This document shows, one piece after another, positions 8,427 to 18,598 of a stretch of 64,000 nt of DNA. Each line of letters begins with the position of its first letter. The stretch's first letter is position 1. A model generated the notes under the pieces. The model saw nothing but the letters and a program-made list of their open reading frames with translations. It searched no databases and had not been told where the DNA came from. Where the stretch lies: positions 608,986 through 672,985 of the forward strand of contig NZ_OMKA01000029.1 in assembly GCF_900299525.1 (NCBI RefSeq), read 5' to 3'. The position numbers were made by a program, and so were the translations under genes. Source of the DNA: Aquimarina sp. Aq78 (GTDB lineage Bacteria > Bacteroidota > Bacteroidia > Flavobacteriales > Flavobacteriaceae).

Positions 8427-9152
8427 TTAGTCCTGTACCTGAAAAACTATTGGTAGAGAATACAGTACACCTACTGCTTTTCCTCTTTGTTTTCCTGGAG
8501 TCATTTTAGGTAATAACTTAACAACTCTTTGTGCTTCTTTTTGTAATCTTGGGTGTGGAGCTCTTGCTTGAACACCAACAATATTACCACTTCTATCAAT
8601 TTTAAATCTCACATAGATTCTATTAACACCCGAAAGACCTAATTCACTACCAATCTCTGTATTAAATTTACGGTTAATAAACTTCTTAACCTTATCACTC
8701 ATACATTTCTTTTTAGCTGCATTATTTCCTGCTTTCTCACAACCAGGAAAAATCGGCACATTCTCAATAACTGCAAATGGTACATCAGCAATTACTTCTT
8801 CTTCATCTGCATCTTCAATTTCTTCTACCTCAACGATCTCTTCTTCCTGATTCGTTTCTGTAGACTCAATAATAGTCTCCTCTACTTCTTCTTCATCCTC
8901 TACTACATCAATAATTTCTGGTGCTGGTGGAGGTGGTGGAGGTGGTGGAGGTGTATTCAGGTTTTGAGTAATTGGCACATCTTCTTCTTCCAATTCATCA
9001 AGATTAACCTGACCTATATCTATATTGGTTCTATCATAGGTTTTCCACTCTATTCCTTGCCATGTTATAAAAAGAACTAAAATAAGTCCTAATTGAAGGA
9101 ATAAGATACTTTTCTTAGTTAAATCTGATTTTGGATTTTTCTTTGGTTCCAT
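8427..9152 (-). CDS. TonB family energy transducer (copy 2, proline-rich)
   Basis: A 241-residue TonB protein with an N-terminal membrane helix (about residues 16-35), then an uninterrupted run of nine prolines (PPPPPPPPP, near residues 68-76) and a long acidic segment rich in Glu and Val, ending in the TonB C-terminal domain (about 150-241; GLSGVNRIYVRFKIDRSG). The proline run and acidic spacer let the domain cross the periplasm to reach receptor TonB boxes. It is a tandem paralogue of 7574-8317; the two differ mainly in the linker. Both keep two cysteines (FPGCE and KKCMSD in this copy) that could form a disulfide. Confidence 0.94.
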   Translation of the reverse strand: MEPKKNPKSDLTKKSILFLQLGLILVLFITWQGIEWKTYDRTNIDIGQVNLDELEEEDVPITQNLNTPPPPPPPPPAPEIIDVVEDEEEVEETIIESTETNQEEEIVEVEEIEDADEEEVIADVPFAVIENVPIFPGCEKAGNNAAKKKCMSDKVKKFINRKFNTEIGSELGLSGVNRIYVRFKIDRSGNIVGVQARAPHPRLQKEAQRVVKLLPKMTPGKQRGKAVGVLYSLPIVFQVQD

Positions 9153-9287
9153 ATTATATAATCGTTATAGGATTGCTAAAATAGCTAATTTCTTTTGTAA
9201 TTTCCAACTAAAGATCAAAATGTAAAACAAAAAATAAGTTTTTTAACTTTTATGTTATCTACTTTTCAGTGATAACACAGCTGTTAT

Positions 9288-9710
9288 CTATCTGATTTCC
9301 TGTTTATTTTGCTTAAATCTCAGTAATTTACTTTTAAACACTACAAAAACAAATACTGCAAAAATTGTACCACTTGTGTTTGCAACTACATCATACCAAT
9401 CAGAACTACGATATGTTGTTAAAAGTGCTTGTAATACTTCCATCAGGATACCATATAGGATACATATAATCGAAGTAATAATCAAACTCTGTTTTAAATT
9501 TTTATTCAGTTTTTCAGAAAAAAAGAAAAACAAAGCCCATGCTATAGTTAAGGTAAAGTATGCAATAAAATGACCTATTTTATCACTCCCTTCTATCTTA
9601 AATGTAACTGGGTTAATAAATTTTGCCAGTGATGCCCATGTTACCAGAGAGGTTAATACGACAACCAAGACAAAAAGGGTCTTATGCCCCAACAACTTCT
9701 TTATACTCAT
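9288..9710 (-). CDS. VanZ family protein
   Basis: A small polytopic membrane protein (140 residues from the ATG at 9710) with four hydrophobic segments and the VanZ-like pattern [19 protein letters not shown] followed by a helix with [12 protein letters not shown] and the [14 protein letters not shown] motif near the C-terminal third. A longer reading from 9746 would run further back into gcvH and adds a non-hydrophobic lead, so the internal ATG is preferred; it still overlaps the gcvH 3' end by 29 bases. VanZ-like proteins are of uncertain function outside the teicoplanin context. Linkage to gcvH and sprA is a common arrangement in Flavobacteriaceae. Confidence 0.88.
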   Translation of the reverse strand: MSIKKLLGHKTLFVLVVVLTSLVTWASLAKFINPVTFKIEGSDKIGHFIAYFTLTIAWALFFFFSEKLNKNLKQSLIITSIICILYGILMEVLQALLTTYRSSDWYDVVANTSGTIFAVFVFVVFKSKLLRFKQNKQEIR

Positions 9711-10065
9711 CTGCAGACAGCAATAGATCGTCAATTTGAGAAACATCAGATATTTTAACCTTTACCATCCAACCAGCTCCATATGGGTCACTATTTACCA
9801 ATTCTGGTTCACTTTCTAAAGCTTCATTAAATTCAATAATTTCGCCTGCCATTGGCAAGAATAGATCTGATACCGTTTTTACCGCCTCTACGGTACCAAA
9901 AACTTCTTGTTCTTCTAATTCTTCACCAACTGTTTCTACTTCTACATAAACAATATCACCTAATTCGCTTTGCGCAAAATCAGTAATACCAATAGTTGCA
10001 ATATCGCCTTCAATTTTGATCCATTCGTGATCTTTGGTATATTTTAAATCTACAGGAGTATTCAT
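9682..10065 (-). CDS. gcvH: glycine cleavage system H protein
   Basis: A 127-residue lipoyl carrier protein of the glycine cleavage complex. It shuttles the aminomethyl group between the P and T proteins through a lipoyl-lysine arm. The lipoylation site is in [14 protein letters not shown] (the Lys near residue 65). The start [13 protein letters not shown] and the GWMVKVKI stretch near residue 104 are typical. Length is normal and the reading is complete. It is located between sprA and the VanZ gene, all on the minus strand; the other gcv genes are not in the window. Confidence 0.96.
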   Translation of the reverse strand: MNTPVDLKYTKDHEWIKIEGDIATIGITDFAQSELGDIVYVEVETVGEELEEQEVFGTVEAVKTVSDLFLPMAGEIIEFNEALESEPELVNSDPYGAGWMVKVKISDVSQIDDLLLSADEYKEVVGA

Positions 10066-10199
10066 TTCAAAAAAATTTATGAGTTGTTAATATTATGATG
10101 ACGAAAATAAATCTATTTTATTAAATTTTGAGAAAACCTGATAAAAAATTATCAAAAAACAATAATACACCATTTTAAACAAAAGGTAATAGGAAAATC

Positions 10200-13100
10200 T
10201 TAATTCCCAAAATTATATCTTAATGTAAATCCTCCTCGAATTGTTGTCTGAGGAAATGCGGTAGAAATAGAATACTTAGAAAAGGTGTGATCATAAAATA
10301 ATAACGCTGTTAAGTTTTTACTTAACGCATAATCTGTAGTAAACTTTATTCCATAAATATCTTGTCCTGCCGTTACTTGAGTATTCTCTAAGTCAAGATA
10401 TCTAATCAGCGTTTCATTTTGACGTAGTGACAAATCAGCCCTTAGATTAAGGTCACTTTTTATTACTTTTTTTCTTCCTGCTATTTTAGTAGCAAACGTA
10501 ATGTCTTTTACCCTATATCCTAGCCCAATGATATATTCATTTCCTTGAATTTCGGTAAGTAGGTTGTTATCAAAGCTTAATGACAACGCTCTATCTTTTT
10601 TCCATTCTGCAAGGATTTTGATCGAGTTTCTCATCTCCATATCCAATCGAACAAGCGGACTAAACTGCTCGGTTAAATTAACATTAGAAAACAACAAAGG
10701 GTTTCTATAGTTATCTGCCTCATCAAATTCACTTCCTCCTCTAAACTCCAGATTGGTTTGAAATTGATTAATGGTATAATTAGCTCGATACCCATGAGCT
10801 ACAGAAAATCTTTTAAAACGTTTCTTAAACCATTTTAAATTCATTAAACCTGTATATTTTATATCCCAATTAGGTAATGGGATATCTCTAAAAGCTCCTT
10901 TTTTAACTTTTTCTGGACTGCCTCCTGTATAAGCGGCTAAGAACGCCGGTAGCAAAACTGCTTGATTCGTTCTTCCGTAACCATCAGGAAAACCATCTCC
11001 ATCACTATCTGTATTTGGGTTGTTCCCTCTCTCTATTGCCAGTCGTCTAGCAATAATCAATCTGTTTTCTCTAAATTTATCGAACGCCTCTGATGAAAAT
11101 TCATCACTCTTTTTAAACGCAGTCCTGATCATTACTGTTGATATGGTAAAATTACCAAAGGTATTTCCGGTAAGAGATTGATACGGATCATCATCAAAAA
11201 TACTACCATCAGAATTTGTGTTTACCCGATAATTTTCGGTAAAGGTTTCAGCAGAATTTCTATTGGCACTAATATCAATTTTAAGCCCTTTTAACAATCC
11301 CAGAGAAGCTTGTATATTAAGTTGTTTTCCTTCTACCTCCTGATATTGTTGATTAAATTCTTGATATAACGTAAGCCACCCATTACGTGCAGCAAGGTCC
11401 CGAATATCAGATTGGCTACCAAAAGTAAACCCAACCGTAGGTTTAAGAGTACCTACAAACCCTGGAGATCTGGTATAACCGGGCAGGAAAATACCATTAT
11501 CTTGTTGGTAATTCACATTTATTTTTTTTACTGCGGTAACTAATCCTATAAGTGTATTATATGCCTTATCACCAACACTTAATTTGCTTCTACCTCTTTT
11601 GGGTTTATTTTTTTGTGGACTCTCTGGCGCCCGAGCTCCTTCTTTTTTATCTTTCGAATCTTTACCGTTCTTTTTTACACTTTTTCTTCCGGGTTTCACT
11701 TTGGTTAATCCTGCATATTTATACAATGTATTCATATCCAATGAACCGTTTAACGTATGCACATTAGCGTTCTGAACAGTATTTCCTAGATCTGGAATAT
11801 TCTCCAAAGTCTTTAAAGCTTCACTTCCTTTTACCCATTGGAAATCTGCATTATACGCATATGTTGCACGTATAAATTTTAACACCGGTATTTTCTTAAA
11901 AGGAACTTCATAATTAACCTGAAGTTGTTGACTATGCGTATTAGGATCTCCTATATCAAAAAAGCCACTCCATACATCTATGGTATTATCAACTTCATTA
12001 TTTTCATCAATAAAATTTTTGACAATACGGTTATTAGCAGAAGTAAAATTAAAATTTAAAGACTTGGTCAAATTATAGTTGACTCCATATTGCCAATCAA
12101 ACAGAAAATTACGTTGATATAATGTCGGCAACCTGATATCGTCTGGCCCTAAAGTAATATCTCTAAAAACCTGTTCATTATATTGTCTATTGATATTAGA
12201 GTTTACCGAGATACTCGTAGGAAGTAAGTTTACATTAAAATCCTTAATCAAGTCAAAATATTTACTCTTGCCTAAGAATTTAACTTTCTTAAAAGGCTCT
12301 ACTTCTTTTGGCTGAAAACTAAAATCGTAGGTTCCTCCCAGTCTTACATTTTGATCTAGTGATTTTTCTATCTCAAAATCACGATGATCTGTTTGATTAT
12401 ACGTCCCTGAGAACGCAAAGTTTTCTACATCATATGGCATTGGTTTACCATCCCCTGTTCTCTCTTTACGTAATCCGATAACATTAAAACTTTGTCTTTT
12501 TGTGTACTCTGTTGATTGTTTTTCTATACGTTCTTTCTCAGCAGGATCAGTTTCGCGATCCAATCGATCCTGAAGTTCTATATCTTGAAATTCGGGATCA
12601 AACTGCGGAGTAATTAACTCTTCTCCACGGCTATAATTAAATGGCACTTGCATTCCCCATTTTTTGGGTAATAATTGCCCTAAATTAACATTGGTGGTTA
12701 CATCATATTGCTTAAGATCCTCTCTACTTCGTTCATTAGGCCCTTGTTCAATCCCTCCAAATCCAATAGTACTAATTCTTCCTGAAGCACTAACATTAGC
12801 AAAATCCGCAATATTAGCATCCAAACTACCTACAGCAGCCCAACCACCTCTATTTTTAAGATCACTTAGACGCATTTCATTATACCAAACTGTTCCTGAT
12901 TGATCACTACCACTATCATTTTTGATACCCACCATCATCACTCGTACATCTCCAAAATTAGGATTACCCTTAATTCCTACTCTAAGATTATTAGGACCTG
13001 TAAAGAAATTAAGATCATTTGCACTAAGAGCATCATCTCCTAATACATTAGATTTTATTTGCTGAAGAAATTCTAAAGGAAGGCTTAATCGATTATTTTC

Positions 13101-16100
13101 TGGCCACGCTCCATTCTGACTACTATCATTCCGACCAGAAACGGTTAAAGGTAATTCGATCTCGTAGAAATTATTGGTAAAATCATTACCCATTCTAATA
13201 AAAGCTTTTAGATCTCCATCCTGAATTGGGATTGCCGGTTCAGGAAGTGATTCTGCATGCAAAAACATTTCAAGATTCTCATATTGACGCATATCAACAT
13301 TGAAATTCTTATACACTCCACGGGCATCACCAGATTGCAGGTCATTTACTGTAAGCGCCAATGATCGCTCATCGTCTCTTATAATATTATTGTTATTATT
13401 TAACTGCTCTCTCACAACTCCGGGCGGTGTCACATAATTTGCGGTCTCCTCAGAACTTACCGAGGTCACAATTACATCACTGTTACCTGTTATATTAAGA
13501 CCACTTGTTGGGTCATTTACAGTATTACCTTCTACAACATATCTTCTATAATCACCTCTTACCAAATCAAGACTACCAAATCGTAACAAAGTTGGTTCTG
13601 CAAAACCAGTAAGATACATCCTCATAAATCGAATAGATCTAAAATCACTAATATTTATAGCTCTATCTGGATTATAAATAGGAACCTTAAAGCGTACCCA
13701 TCTAGTATTTATTTGACCTCCCAGCACATTAACCGGAATATCTCTAACATCAGATATGTAACCAGTCCCGTTATCATTACCCACTCCCATACCTCTAAAA
13801 ATTGGAATCTCATACTCAAAATAACTATTAATCGTATTCATCGTATTATCCCTATTTACATCTTCTGCTGTAGGGAAAGTGGTATTTCCTCGATCATCAT
13901 TAGACACATTGGTAGGTGAATTACCTTCTGTACCATTATAACCGTCATATCGTTGTTGAATAGTTCCTCCTGCCTGAAGGAAATAGGTATAATTATCTCC
14001 CGAAGGATCATCTAAAGATTGGAATGCAGCATATTCGGCTTTTTGTTTTTCTTCCTGATCTCCCAAACCATCAAATCCAGCATCCTGATCTATTCTGTCC
14101 GGACCATCAGAATCAAAAGCATAGATCAAAGATTGATTTACAGGAACTCTGGCATAATCTGTATCTACAAAACTACCACTTCCTCCTTTGGGTAATCCAT
14201 TTTCATATTGTTTTCTACCATCTTTAAGTACATCTTCACTAATATTACCTAAATTAAACACGATGGTACCTCCAGGATTATCTACATCATCATATTCAAA
14301 AGGATCCATTAACCAAAACTCAATAAACTCTACATTAGATTGTTCAAAATTAGTAGATGTTAATTGCCTGGTTATTCCTCCAAAATTATTTCTGGAATCG
14401 GGTTGTGGTAACGAACTCCCCGGAGCATATGCTGGATTAAAATTATATTGTCCTCTTTGCCCAGGTCTATAATTAAGATCCAGTGTAAACAATGCTAAGG
14501 TTTGCCCTTGTGAGATATCTGTTTCTGGAAAAATTTCATTAATAAATACTCTTCTGGTAGCATTAGAGGCCAAATCTTGCTCAGACACTCCACTTGGTCT
14601 TCCATTACTATAAAAGATCGGGTCAATAGAATACCAAGACAATTTTGCTCTTTGATATCCCGATTGTATACCATCAACAACAATATCACTAGCAGGATTA
14701 CTAGGATCACCAAAACCAATAGGTATACTAGAGAGTTCCCACGACAATGGCGAACTTACATCTATTCTGGTCTGTGCCCCTTCAAAATCATCTATATATG
14801 TGGTTACTTTACCATCAAAATTAGCTCCTCTTGGCGCCCCTGCAATCAGGTATGCTCCTTCTGCTCTAACCGAAACATTCGAGGGTACATCTGTATCGAT
14901 ATTAGGGAGTTTGTTCACCATTCTGGTTAAGAAAGGAACTTCGGTAGAATATGCTACATTAAACCCTAATATTGTATTATTAATAGGCTCAAAATCATAA
15001 TTAGATTTTTGAGTAATTGGCCTTTCATTCAGATTTAAATAGGTTCCTCCTATAATAAAATCGTCACTAAATTTATGTTCTATATTTAGTCCTGTAAAAC
15101 GTTTTGTTTGTTGACCAAAGACAGCATTATTCTCGGTAGAAACCTGGATAGGTGTATTCGAAGATAGTAATGCTTCATCCAGAATATTTACTCTTCCTAA
15201 TTGATAATTCACTGTATAATCTACTCCTTCCTGCAAAGTTCTTCCTCCCGCAGTAACAGTTACAGAACCTTGAGGAACATTAAATGCTCCCAAAGGAATT
15301 CCATCCTGACCAGAAGATTTATATCTTCCTTTTAACTGAAAGTAATTTTTATCGGCAGATTGCTGTCCCGCAACAATCTTAGTCTGTGTATATAAATCGC
15401 GAAATACGTATTGCGCCTGATTTGGGTTATACGAATTAGGATTAGTATAATCTGCTCCTACGGGTCCATTATCCAGTTTATCAAAAAGATGCTCTCCAAA
15501 TGGTTCTATAGTAGTAAAAATAATACGGCCATTTTGTGAGTCAATAGTGACCCCTGGTACATAATCAAAAAAACCATCTCCTCCTTGCACCGGATCATTA
15601 TTAGGATTAAGACGATCCAGATTAAAAACTTTGAGTAGTGTTGTCTGCTCTACATCACTCGGTAATGCAACCGACGATCCTTCTGCAGCAGTAATATAAT
15701 TTACCGGAGAAGGATTTGAATATAAAATATTTAATCTAAAATCATTTTGTTCTAGTCTAAAAGCTCCTGTACTATAGATGTTTTTCATCATCAGGTCCCA
15801 TATTGGTAATGTCACATTAACAATAGGACTTTTAAGCATTTTAACTACTAAACTTTGACTTGAACCTGCGTCTACAGTACCCCCTGTATTATCTCCTACA
15901 GTAGCATCTACTCCATCATTTGCAAATTCACCAACCTGAAAAACTTCTCCATTTCTGGTATATTGATATGCAATTGCCAAAACCTCATCATTATTCAGCT
16001 TTTGATTTAAAGAGATATATCCTAATTGGGTATTTAGCGTATACTCACTTTGATTTAATTTTCTTGCATTTTCTAAAATTGCATAATCAAATCCTTCATT

Positions 16101-17357
16101 AAAACCAGCTATTGCACCAACAAATCCTTGTTGCACAGTTGATACTTGTCGCACTGCTTCGGTAACAGGTCCTCCTGGACCAATAGTTGCTGGATCCAGA
16201 TCGTTATTACTGTTATCAGGAAAAGCTCCTGCACCTGTATTAAATAAAGAGGCTGGTATTGTAAAATTACCCGCATCTGGTGCTTCTCCTATATCCTGAA
16301 GCGCAACAATATTACGCGCATTGGTCAAGGTTTGCGCACTTGTTGCTCTATTCGTCACCCATACTTCGATCCTTGTTATCTGTATATTATTATTAATAAA
16401 AGGATAACTAGCCAAAGAATTATTATATGTATCTCTAAAATAATGTGATAAAAAGAAATGTCGATTTTCATCATAATCCAACGCAAAAAGTTCAAAATCT
16501 TCTACCGTTCCTCCTCCTTCTACATTTACAGATCTTGTTTCAGAACGCTGTTCAGAATACACTCCCGTAACAGTGGTTCGCCCAAATTGCAATCCCATTT
16601 TAACTCCAAAAAGACTTTGTGCTCCCTGGATCAATGTACTATTTAATGGCATGCTTACATTACCTACCTCGATACTTTGGATAATATCATCTTCTGTAGG
16701 CGTATATTCTAATTTTAATTGATTCTGAAAGTCGAAAGTAGATTCTGTATCATAATTGGCTGTTACCTGTAGCCTTGTCCCTATTTTACCCAGTAAACTT
16801 AAACTGATTCTTTGATCAAAGTCGAATGTAAAATTACTTCGGTTACGAGGAGAAAAAGCAGGATTATCTTGTTTTGTATAGAGTAATCCTAAATCTATTT
16901 CTACAGATCCCTGCGGAACAATTTCAATTTCATTTCCCCCGAAAACAGATTCGAAGAAATTAGAATTGACATAAAAAATAGGGAGTAAATTCTTTCGTTT
17001 CTCTTCACTACCGTCTTTTTTACCGCTAAAAGCTTCTATCTTTTCTTTAAAATAAGCTCTTCGTTGTTCTTCTTCTACTAAAGCTTCGTATTCTGATGGA
17101 GTTAAGAAAAGAGGATATCGTACATTAAAATCCCCTAGTTTCTCTCGATAGATATATCGATTCGTAATCGGATCGTATTCATACTTGGTTACAATACTGT
17201 TTGGATCTGGTAAAGATAATGCTCCCAAAGAAAATGTAGTACTTGTAGAGTCCCGAACAGTTTGATTGTCCTGCCCTTGTAACACCCCACTATAAAGTGC
17301 TATCAAACATACTAATATCCTAAAAAAATCAACGCGTAAGTAATTCGAAAAACTCAA
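10200..17357 (-). CDS. sprA: SprA, outer-membrane translocon of the type IX secretion system
   Basis: A very long (2385-residue) outer-membrane beta-barrel protein, close to the size expected for SprA/Sov, the giant 36-strand barrel that exports type IX secretion substrates and is needed for gliding. An N-terminal hydrophobic signal (ILVCLIALYSGVLQG) is followed by many alternating polar/aromatic beta strands. Recognisable SprA-like landmarks include FFESVFGGNEIEIVPQGSV near residue 135, the QTTLLKVFNLDRLNPNND region and a C terminus ending in an aromatic beta strand (TLRYNFGN). The gene begins four bases after ruvA ends, so they are co-transcribed. The open reading frame is uninterrupted, so the transport system should be intact at this locus. 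Confidence 0.96.
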   Translation of the reverse strand: MSFSNYLRVDFFRILVCLIALYSGVLQGQDNQTVRDSTSTTFSLGALSLPDPNSIVTKYEYDPITNRYIYREKLGDFNVRYPLFLTPSEYEALVEEEQRRAYFKEKIEAFSGKKDGSEEKRKNLLPIFYVNSNFFESVFGGNEIEIVPQGSVEIDLGLLYTKQDNPAFSPRNRSNFTFDFDQRISLSLLGKIGTRLQVTANYDTESTFDFQNQLKLEYTPTEDDIIQSIEVGNVSMPLNSTLIQGAQSLFGVKMGLQFGRTTVTGVYSEQRSETRSVNVEGGGTVEDFELFALDYDENRHFFLSHYFRDTYNNSLASYPFINNNIQITRIEVWVTNRATSAQTLTNARNIVALQDIGEAPDAGNFTIPASLFNTGAGAFPDNSNNDLDPATIGPGGPVTEAVRQVSTVQQGFVGAIAGFNEGFDYAILENARKLNQSEYTLNTQLGYISLNQKLNNDEVLAIAYQYTRNGEVFQVGEFANDGVDATVGDNTGGTVDAGSSQSLVVKMLKSPIVNVTLPIWDLMMKNIYSTGAFRLEQNDFRLNILYSNPSPVNYITAAEGSSVALPSDVEQTTLLKVFNLDRLNPNNDPVQGGDGFFDYVPGVTIDSQNGRIIFTTIEPFGEHLFDKLDNGPVGADYTNPNSYNPNQAQYVFRDLYTQTKIVAGQQSADKNYFQLKGRYKSSGQDGIPLGAFNVPQGSVTVTAGGRTLQEGVDYTVNYQLGRVNILDEALLSSNTPIQVSTENNAVFGQQTKRFTGLNIEHKFSDDFIIGGTYLNLNERPITQKSNYDFEPINNTILGFNVAYSTEVPFLTRMVNKLPNIDTDVPSNVSVRAEGAYLIAGAPRGANFDGKVTTYIDDFEGAQTRIDVSSPLSWELSSIPIGFGDPSNPASDIVVDGIQSGYQRAKLSWYSIDPIFYSNGRPSGVSEQDLASNATRRVFINEIFPETDISQGQTLALFTLDLNYRPGQRGQYNFNPAYAPGSSLPQPDSRNNFGGITRQLTSTNFEQSNVEFIEFWLMDPFEYDDVDNPGGTIVFNLGNISEDVLKDGRKQYENGLPKGGSGSFVDTDYARVPVNQSLIYAFDSDGPDRIDQDAGFDGLGDQEEKQKAEYAAFQSLDDPSGDNYTYFLQAGGTIQQRYDGYNGTEGNSPTNVSNDDRGNTTFPTAEDVNRDNTMNTINSYFEYEIPIFRGMGVGNDNGTGYISDVRDIPVNVLGGQINTRWVRFKVPIYNPDRAINISDFRSIRFMRMYLTGFAEPTLLRFGSLDLVRGDYRRYVVEGNTVNDPTSGLNITGNSDVIVTSVSSEETANYVTPPGVVREQLNNNNNIIRDDERSLALTVNDLQSGDARGVYKNFNVDMRQYENLEMFLHAESLPEPAIPIQDGDLKAFIRMGNDFTNNFYEIELPLTVSGRNDSSQNGAWPENNRLSLPLEFLQQIKSNVLGDDALSANDLNFFTGPNNLRVGIKGNPNFGDVRVMMVGIKNDSGSDQSGTVWYNEMRLSDLKNRGGWAAVGSLDANIADFANVSASGRISTIGFGGIEQGPNERSREDLKQYDVTTNVNLGQLLPKKWGMQVPFNYSRGEELITPQFDPEFQDIELQDRLDRETDPAEKERIEKQSTEYTKRQSFNVIGLRKERTGDGKPMPYDVENFAFSGTYNQTDHRDFEIEKSLDQNVRLGGTYDFSFQPKEVEPFKKVKFLGKSKYFDLIKDFNVNLLPTSISVNSNINRQYNEQVFRDITLGPDDIRLPTLYQRNFLFDWQYGVNYNLTKSLNFNFTSANNRIVKNFIDENNEVDNTIDVWSGFFDIGDPNTHSQQLQVNYEVPFKKIPVLKFIRATYAYNADFQWVKGSEALKTLENIPDLGNTVQNANVHTLNGSLDMNTLYKYAGLTKVKPGRKSVKKNGKDSKDKKEGARAPESPQKNKPKRGRSKLSVGDKAYNTLIGLVTAVKKINVNYQQDNGIFLPGYTRSPGFVGTLKPTVGFTFGSQSDIRDLAARNGWLTLYQEFNQQYQEVEGKQLNIQASLGLLKGLKIDISANRNSAETFTENYRVNTNSDGSIFDDDPYQSLTGNTFGNFTISTVMIRTAFKKSDEFSSEAFDKFRENRLIIARRLAIERGNNPNTDSDGDGFPDGYGRTNQAVLLPAFLAAYTGGSPEKVKKGAFRDIPLPNWDIKYTGLMNLKWFKKRFKRFSVAHGYRANYTINQFQTNLEFRGGSEFDEADNYRNPLLFSNVNLTEQFSPLVRLDMEMRNSIKILAEWKKDRALSLSFDNNLLTEIQGNEYIIGLGYRVKDITFATKIAGRKKVIKSDLNLRADLSLRQNETLIRYLDLENTQVTAGQDIYGIKFTTDYALSKNLTALLFYDHTFSKYSISTAFPQTTIRGGFTLRYNFGN

Positions 17358-17361
17358 TGTT

Positions 17362-17943
17362 TTATAAATTTTTTAGTGCCTGTTTAATAATATTTTCAAC
17401 TGTTTCTTTGGGGCTTTGTTTTAGAACTTTATCAATAGCTTTTTCTGCAATTTTTCGATTAAATCCTAGGGTTTCTAATGCAGATAACGCTTCATCTTTA
17501 TTAGTATTGCTTTGCGACACTGAAACTTCGTCTATATTATATACTTTAAGGATTTTATCCTTTAGGTCTATAATAACACGTTGGGCAGTTTTGGCTCCGA
17601 TTCCTTTAATAGATTGAATTGTAGCTACGTCATTAGAAGCTATTGCTTCTTTAATTTGATCGGGGTGTAATGAGGATAACATGGTTCTGGCTGTACTTGC
17701 TCCTATTCCCGAAACCGAGATTAAAAGCCTGAAAATTTCTCTTTCTGATTTTTCGGCAAAACCAAATAAGGTATGAGAATCTTCTTTTACCTGCAGATGT
17801 GTATATAACTGTAGCACTTCTCCTTCGGGAATCAAAGAAAAAGTATGTAATGAAATATGTAATAAATACCCTACTCCACCACAATCTATTACTACATCAG
17901 TTGGATTTTTTTCGACAAGCCTCCCCTTGATATGTGTGATCAT
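17362..17943 (-). CDS. ruvA: Holliday junction DNA helicase subunit RuvA
   Basis: A 193-residue RuvA: N-terminal OB domain (MITHIKGRLVEKNPTDVVID), central tandem helix-hairpin-helix region (ISVSGIGASTARTMLSSL and IQSIKGIGAKTAQRVIIDLK near residues 75-125) and a C-terminal three-helix domain (EALSALETLGFNRKIAEKAI) that contacts RuvB. RuvA tetramers hold the Holliday junction while RuvB drives branch migration; ruvB is encoded separately at 41727-42749. It is the gene just upstream of sprA. In many Flavobacteriaceae the malic enzyme gene directly precedes ruvA; here about 2.4 kb of foreign and decayed DNA lies between them. Confidence 0.96.
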   Translation of the reverse strand: MITHIKGRLVEKNPTDVVIDCGGVGYLLHISLHTFSLIPEGEVLQLYTHLQVKEDSHTLFGFAEKSEREIFRLLISVSGIGASTARTMLSSLHPDQIKEAIASNDVATIQSIKGIGAKTAQRVIIDLKDKILKVYNIDEVSVSQSNTNKDEALSALETLGFNRKIAEKAIDKVLKQSPKETVENIIKQALKNL

Positions 17944-17981
17944 TTGTTAAGTTAATGTACTCTTTTTGAGTTTCTATACTG

Positions 17982-17989
17982 CAAAAATA
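17982..17989 (-). promoter_or_regulatory. -7 element of a possible ruvA-sprA promoter
   Basis: TATTTTTG on the minus strand, 38 bases upstream of the ruvA start, matches TAnnTTTG exactly. No TTG was found at the normal distance, so confidence is limited. Confidence 0.4.
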
Positions 17990-18187
17990 AATCCTGATCT
18001 TCATCAGGGTTAGTTTTTCTCCAATCTTATTTTTTTAGTGACATCGTTAGTGCTACCAAAAAAAACACTTTATCAGAGCATAAAATCATAATTATTATTG
18101 CTTGAATATTAAAATTCAAGAAGAGTTGAGTGTTAAGCAACCAAATGTAATAAAATTCTGCTACATACACGGGATAAAAAAAGCCCT

Positions 18188-18325
18188 TTAAGAATGGAGT
18201 TCTTTTTTTGGACGCTTACCACTTACTCTACCCAGCATAGAAAACATTTCTGCTGTATTATAGCCCAATAGTTCAAATTTAAGGTGCAAATCCAAACCAT
18301 CAGGTTTTCTATATTTAATTAAAAA
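18188..18325 (-). pseudogene. C-terminal remnant of an unrecognised protein ('LGYNTAEMFSML' tail)
   Basis: Read on the minus strand, an open frame without a proper start encodes KPDGLDLHLKFELLGYNTAE, then MFSMLGRVSGKRPKKELHS and a stop. It looks like the real tail of a longer gene whose front is gone. A diverged copy of the same tail (LGYDSAEMFSVLRMSKR, stop) lies at 18842-18899, near an RHS-like fragment, so an origin in RHS/YD-repeat genes is possible but unproven. Upstream of it the sequence turns into short palindromes. I cannot name the parent gene. Confidence 0.4.
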
Positions 18326-18337
18326 GAAGTATATAAA

Positions 18338-18598
18338 GGGGTACTTATGAAGTACCCTCCCCCTACTGCAGAAGTACCCCTCCCCCTGTGTAAATACAGG
18401 GCAATCCTATGTAAAACAGAGGTGGCACCTCTGTTGAACACAAGTGCTGCTTCTGATTGAAGTACCCCACCCCTCTAATCGAAGTACCCCTAACCGGGAT
18501 TCTAGCGAACTATACCCACTACCATAAGTACCCCTGGGGCATGTATACCATTAACACCCTACTTATATAAGTACTTACCCCCACTTATGTAAGTGGGG
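18338..18598. repeat. cluster of AAGTACCCC motifs and short palindromes
   Basis: Within 261 bases the 8-9 base core AAGTACCC(C) occurs at 18350, 18372, 18460, 18482 and 18526, and inverted (GGGGTACTT) at 18338-18346. It is interleaved with hairpin-forming sequences: GGGTACTT/AAGTACCC (18339-18357), CCCTGT/ACAGGG (18384-18401), ACAGAGGTG/CACCTCTGT (18416-18434), ACTTATATAAGT (18561-18572) and CCCCACTTA/TAAGTGGGG (18579-18598). The stretch is C-rich on this strand, unlike its AT-rich surroundings. There is no convincing gene in it. Function is unknown; see findings. Confidence 0.8.

Noticed and set aside
9271-9288. GATAACA/TGTTATC hairpin after VanZ as a terminator
   Set aside because: Short stem without a U run; evidence too weak to list as a feature.
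9288-9746. VanZ start at 9746
   Set aside because: It would extend 65 bases into gcvH and adds non-hydrophobic residues; the ATG at 9710 begins just before the first membrane helix.
10200-17357. Plus-strand ORFs of 60-117 codons inside sprA
   Set aside because: They are antisense readings of a conserved gene with no signal or family pattern.
18338-18598. CRISPR array in the AAGTACCCC cluster
   Set aside because: Repeats are only 8-9 bases, irregularly spaced and partly inverted; no cas genes are in the window.
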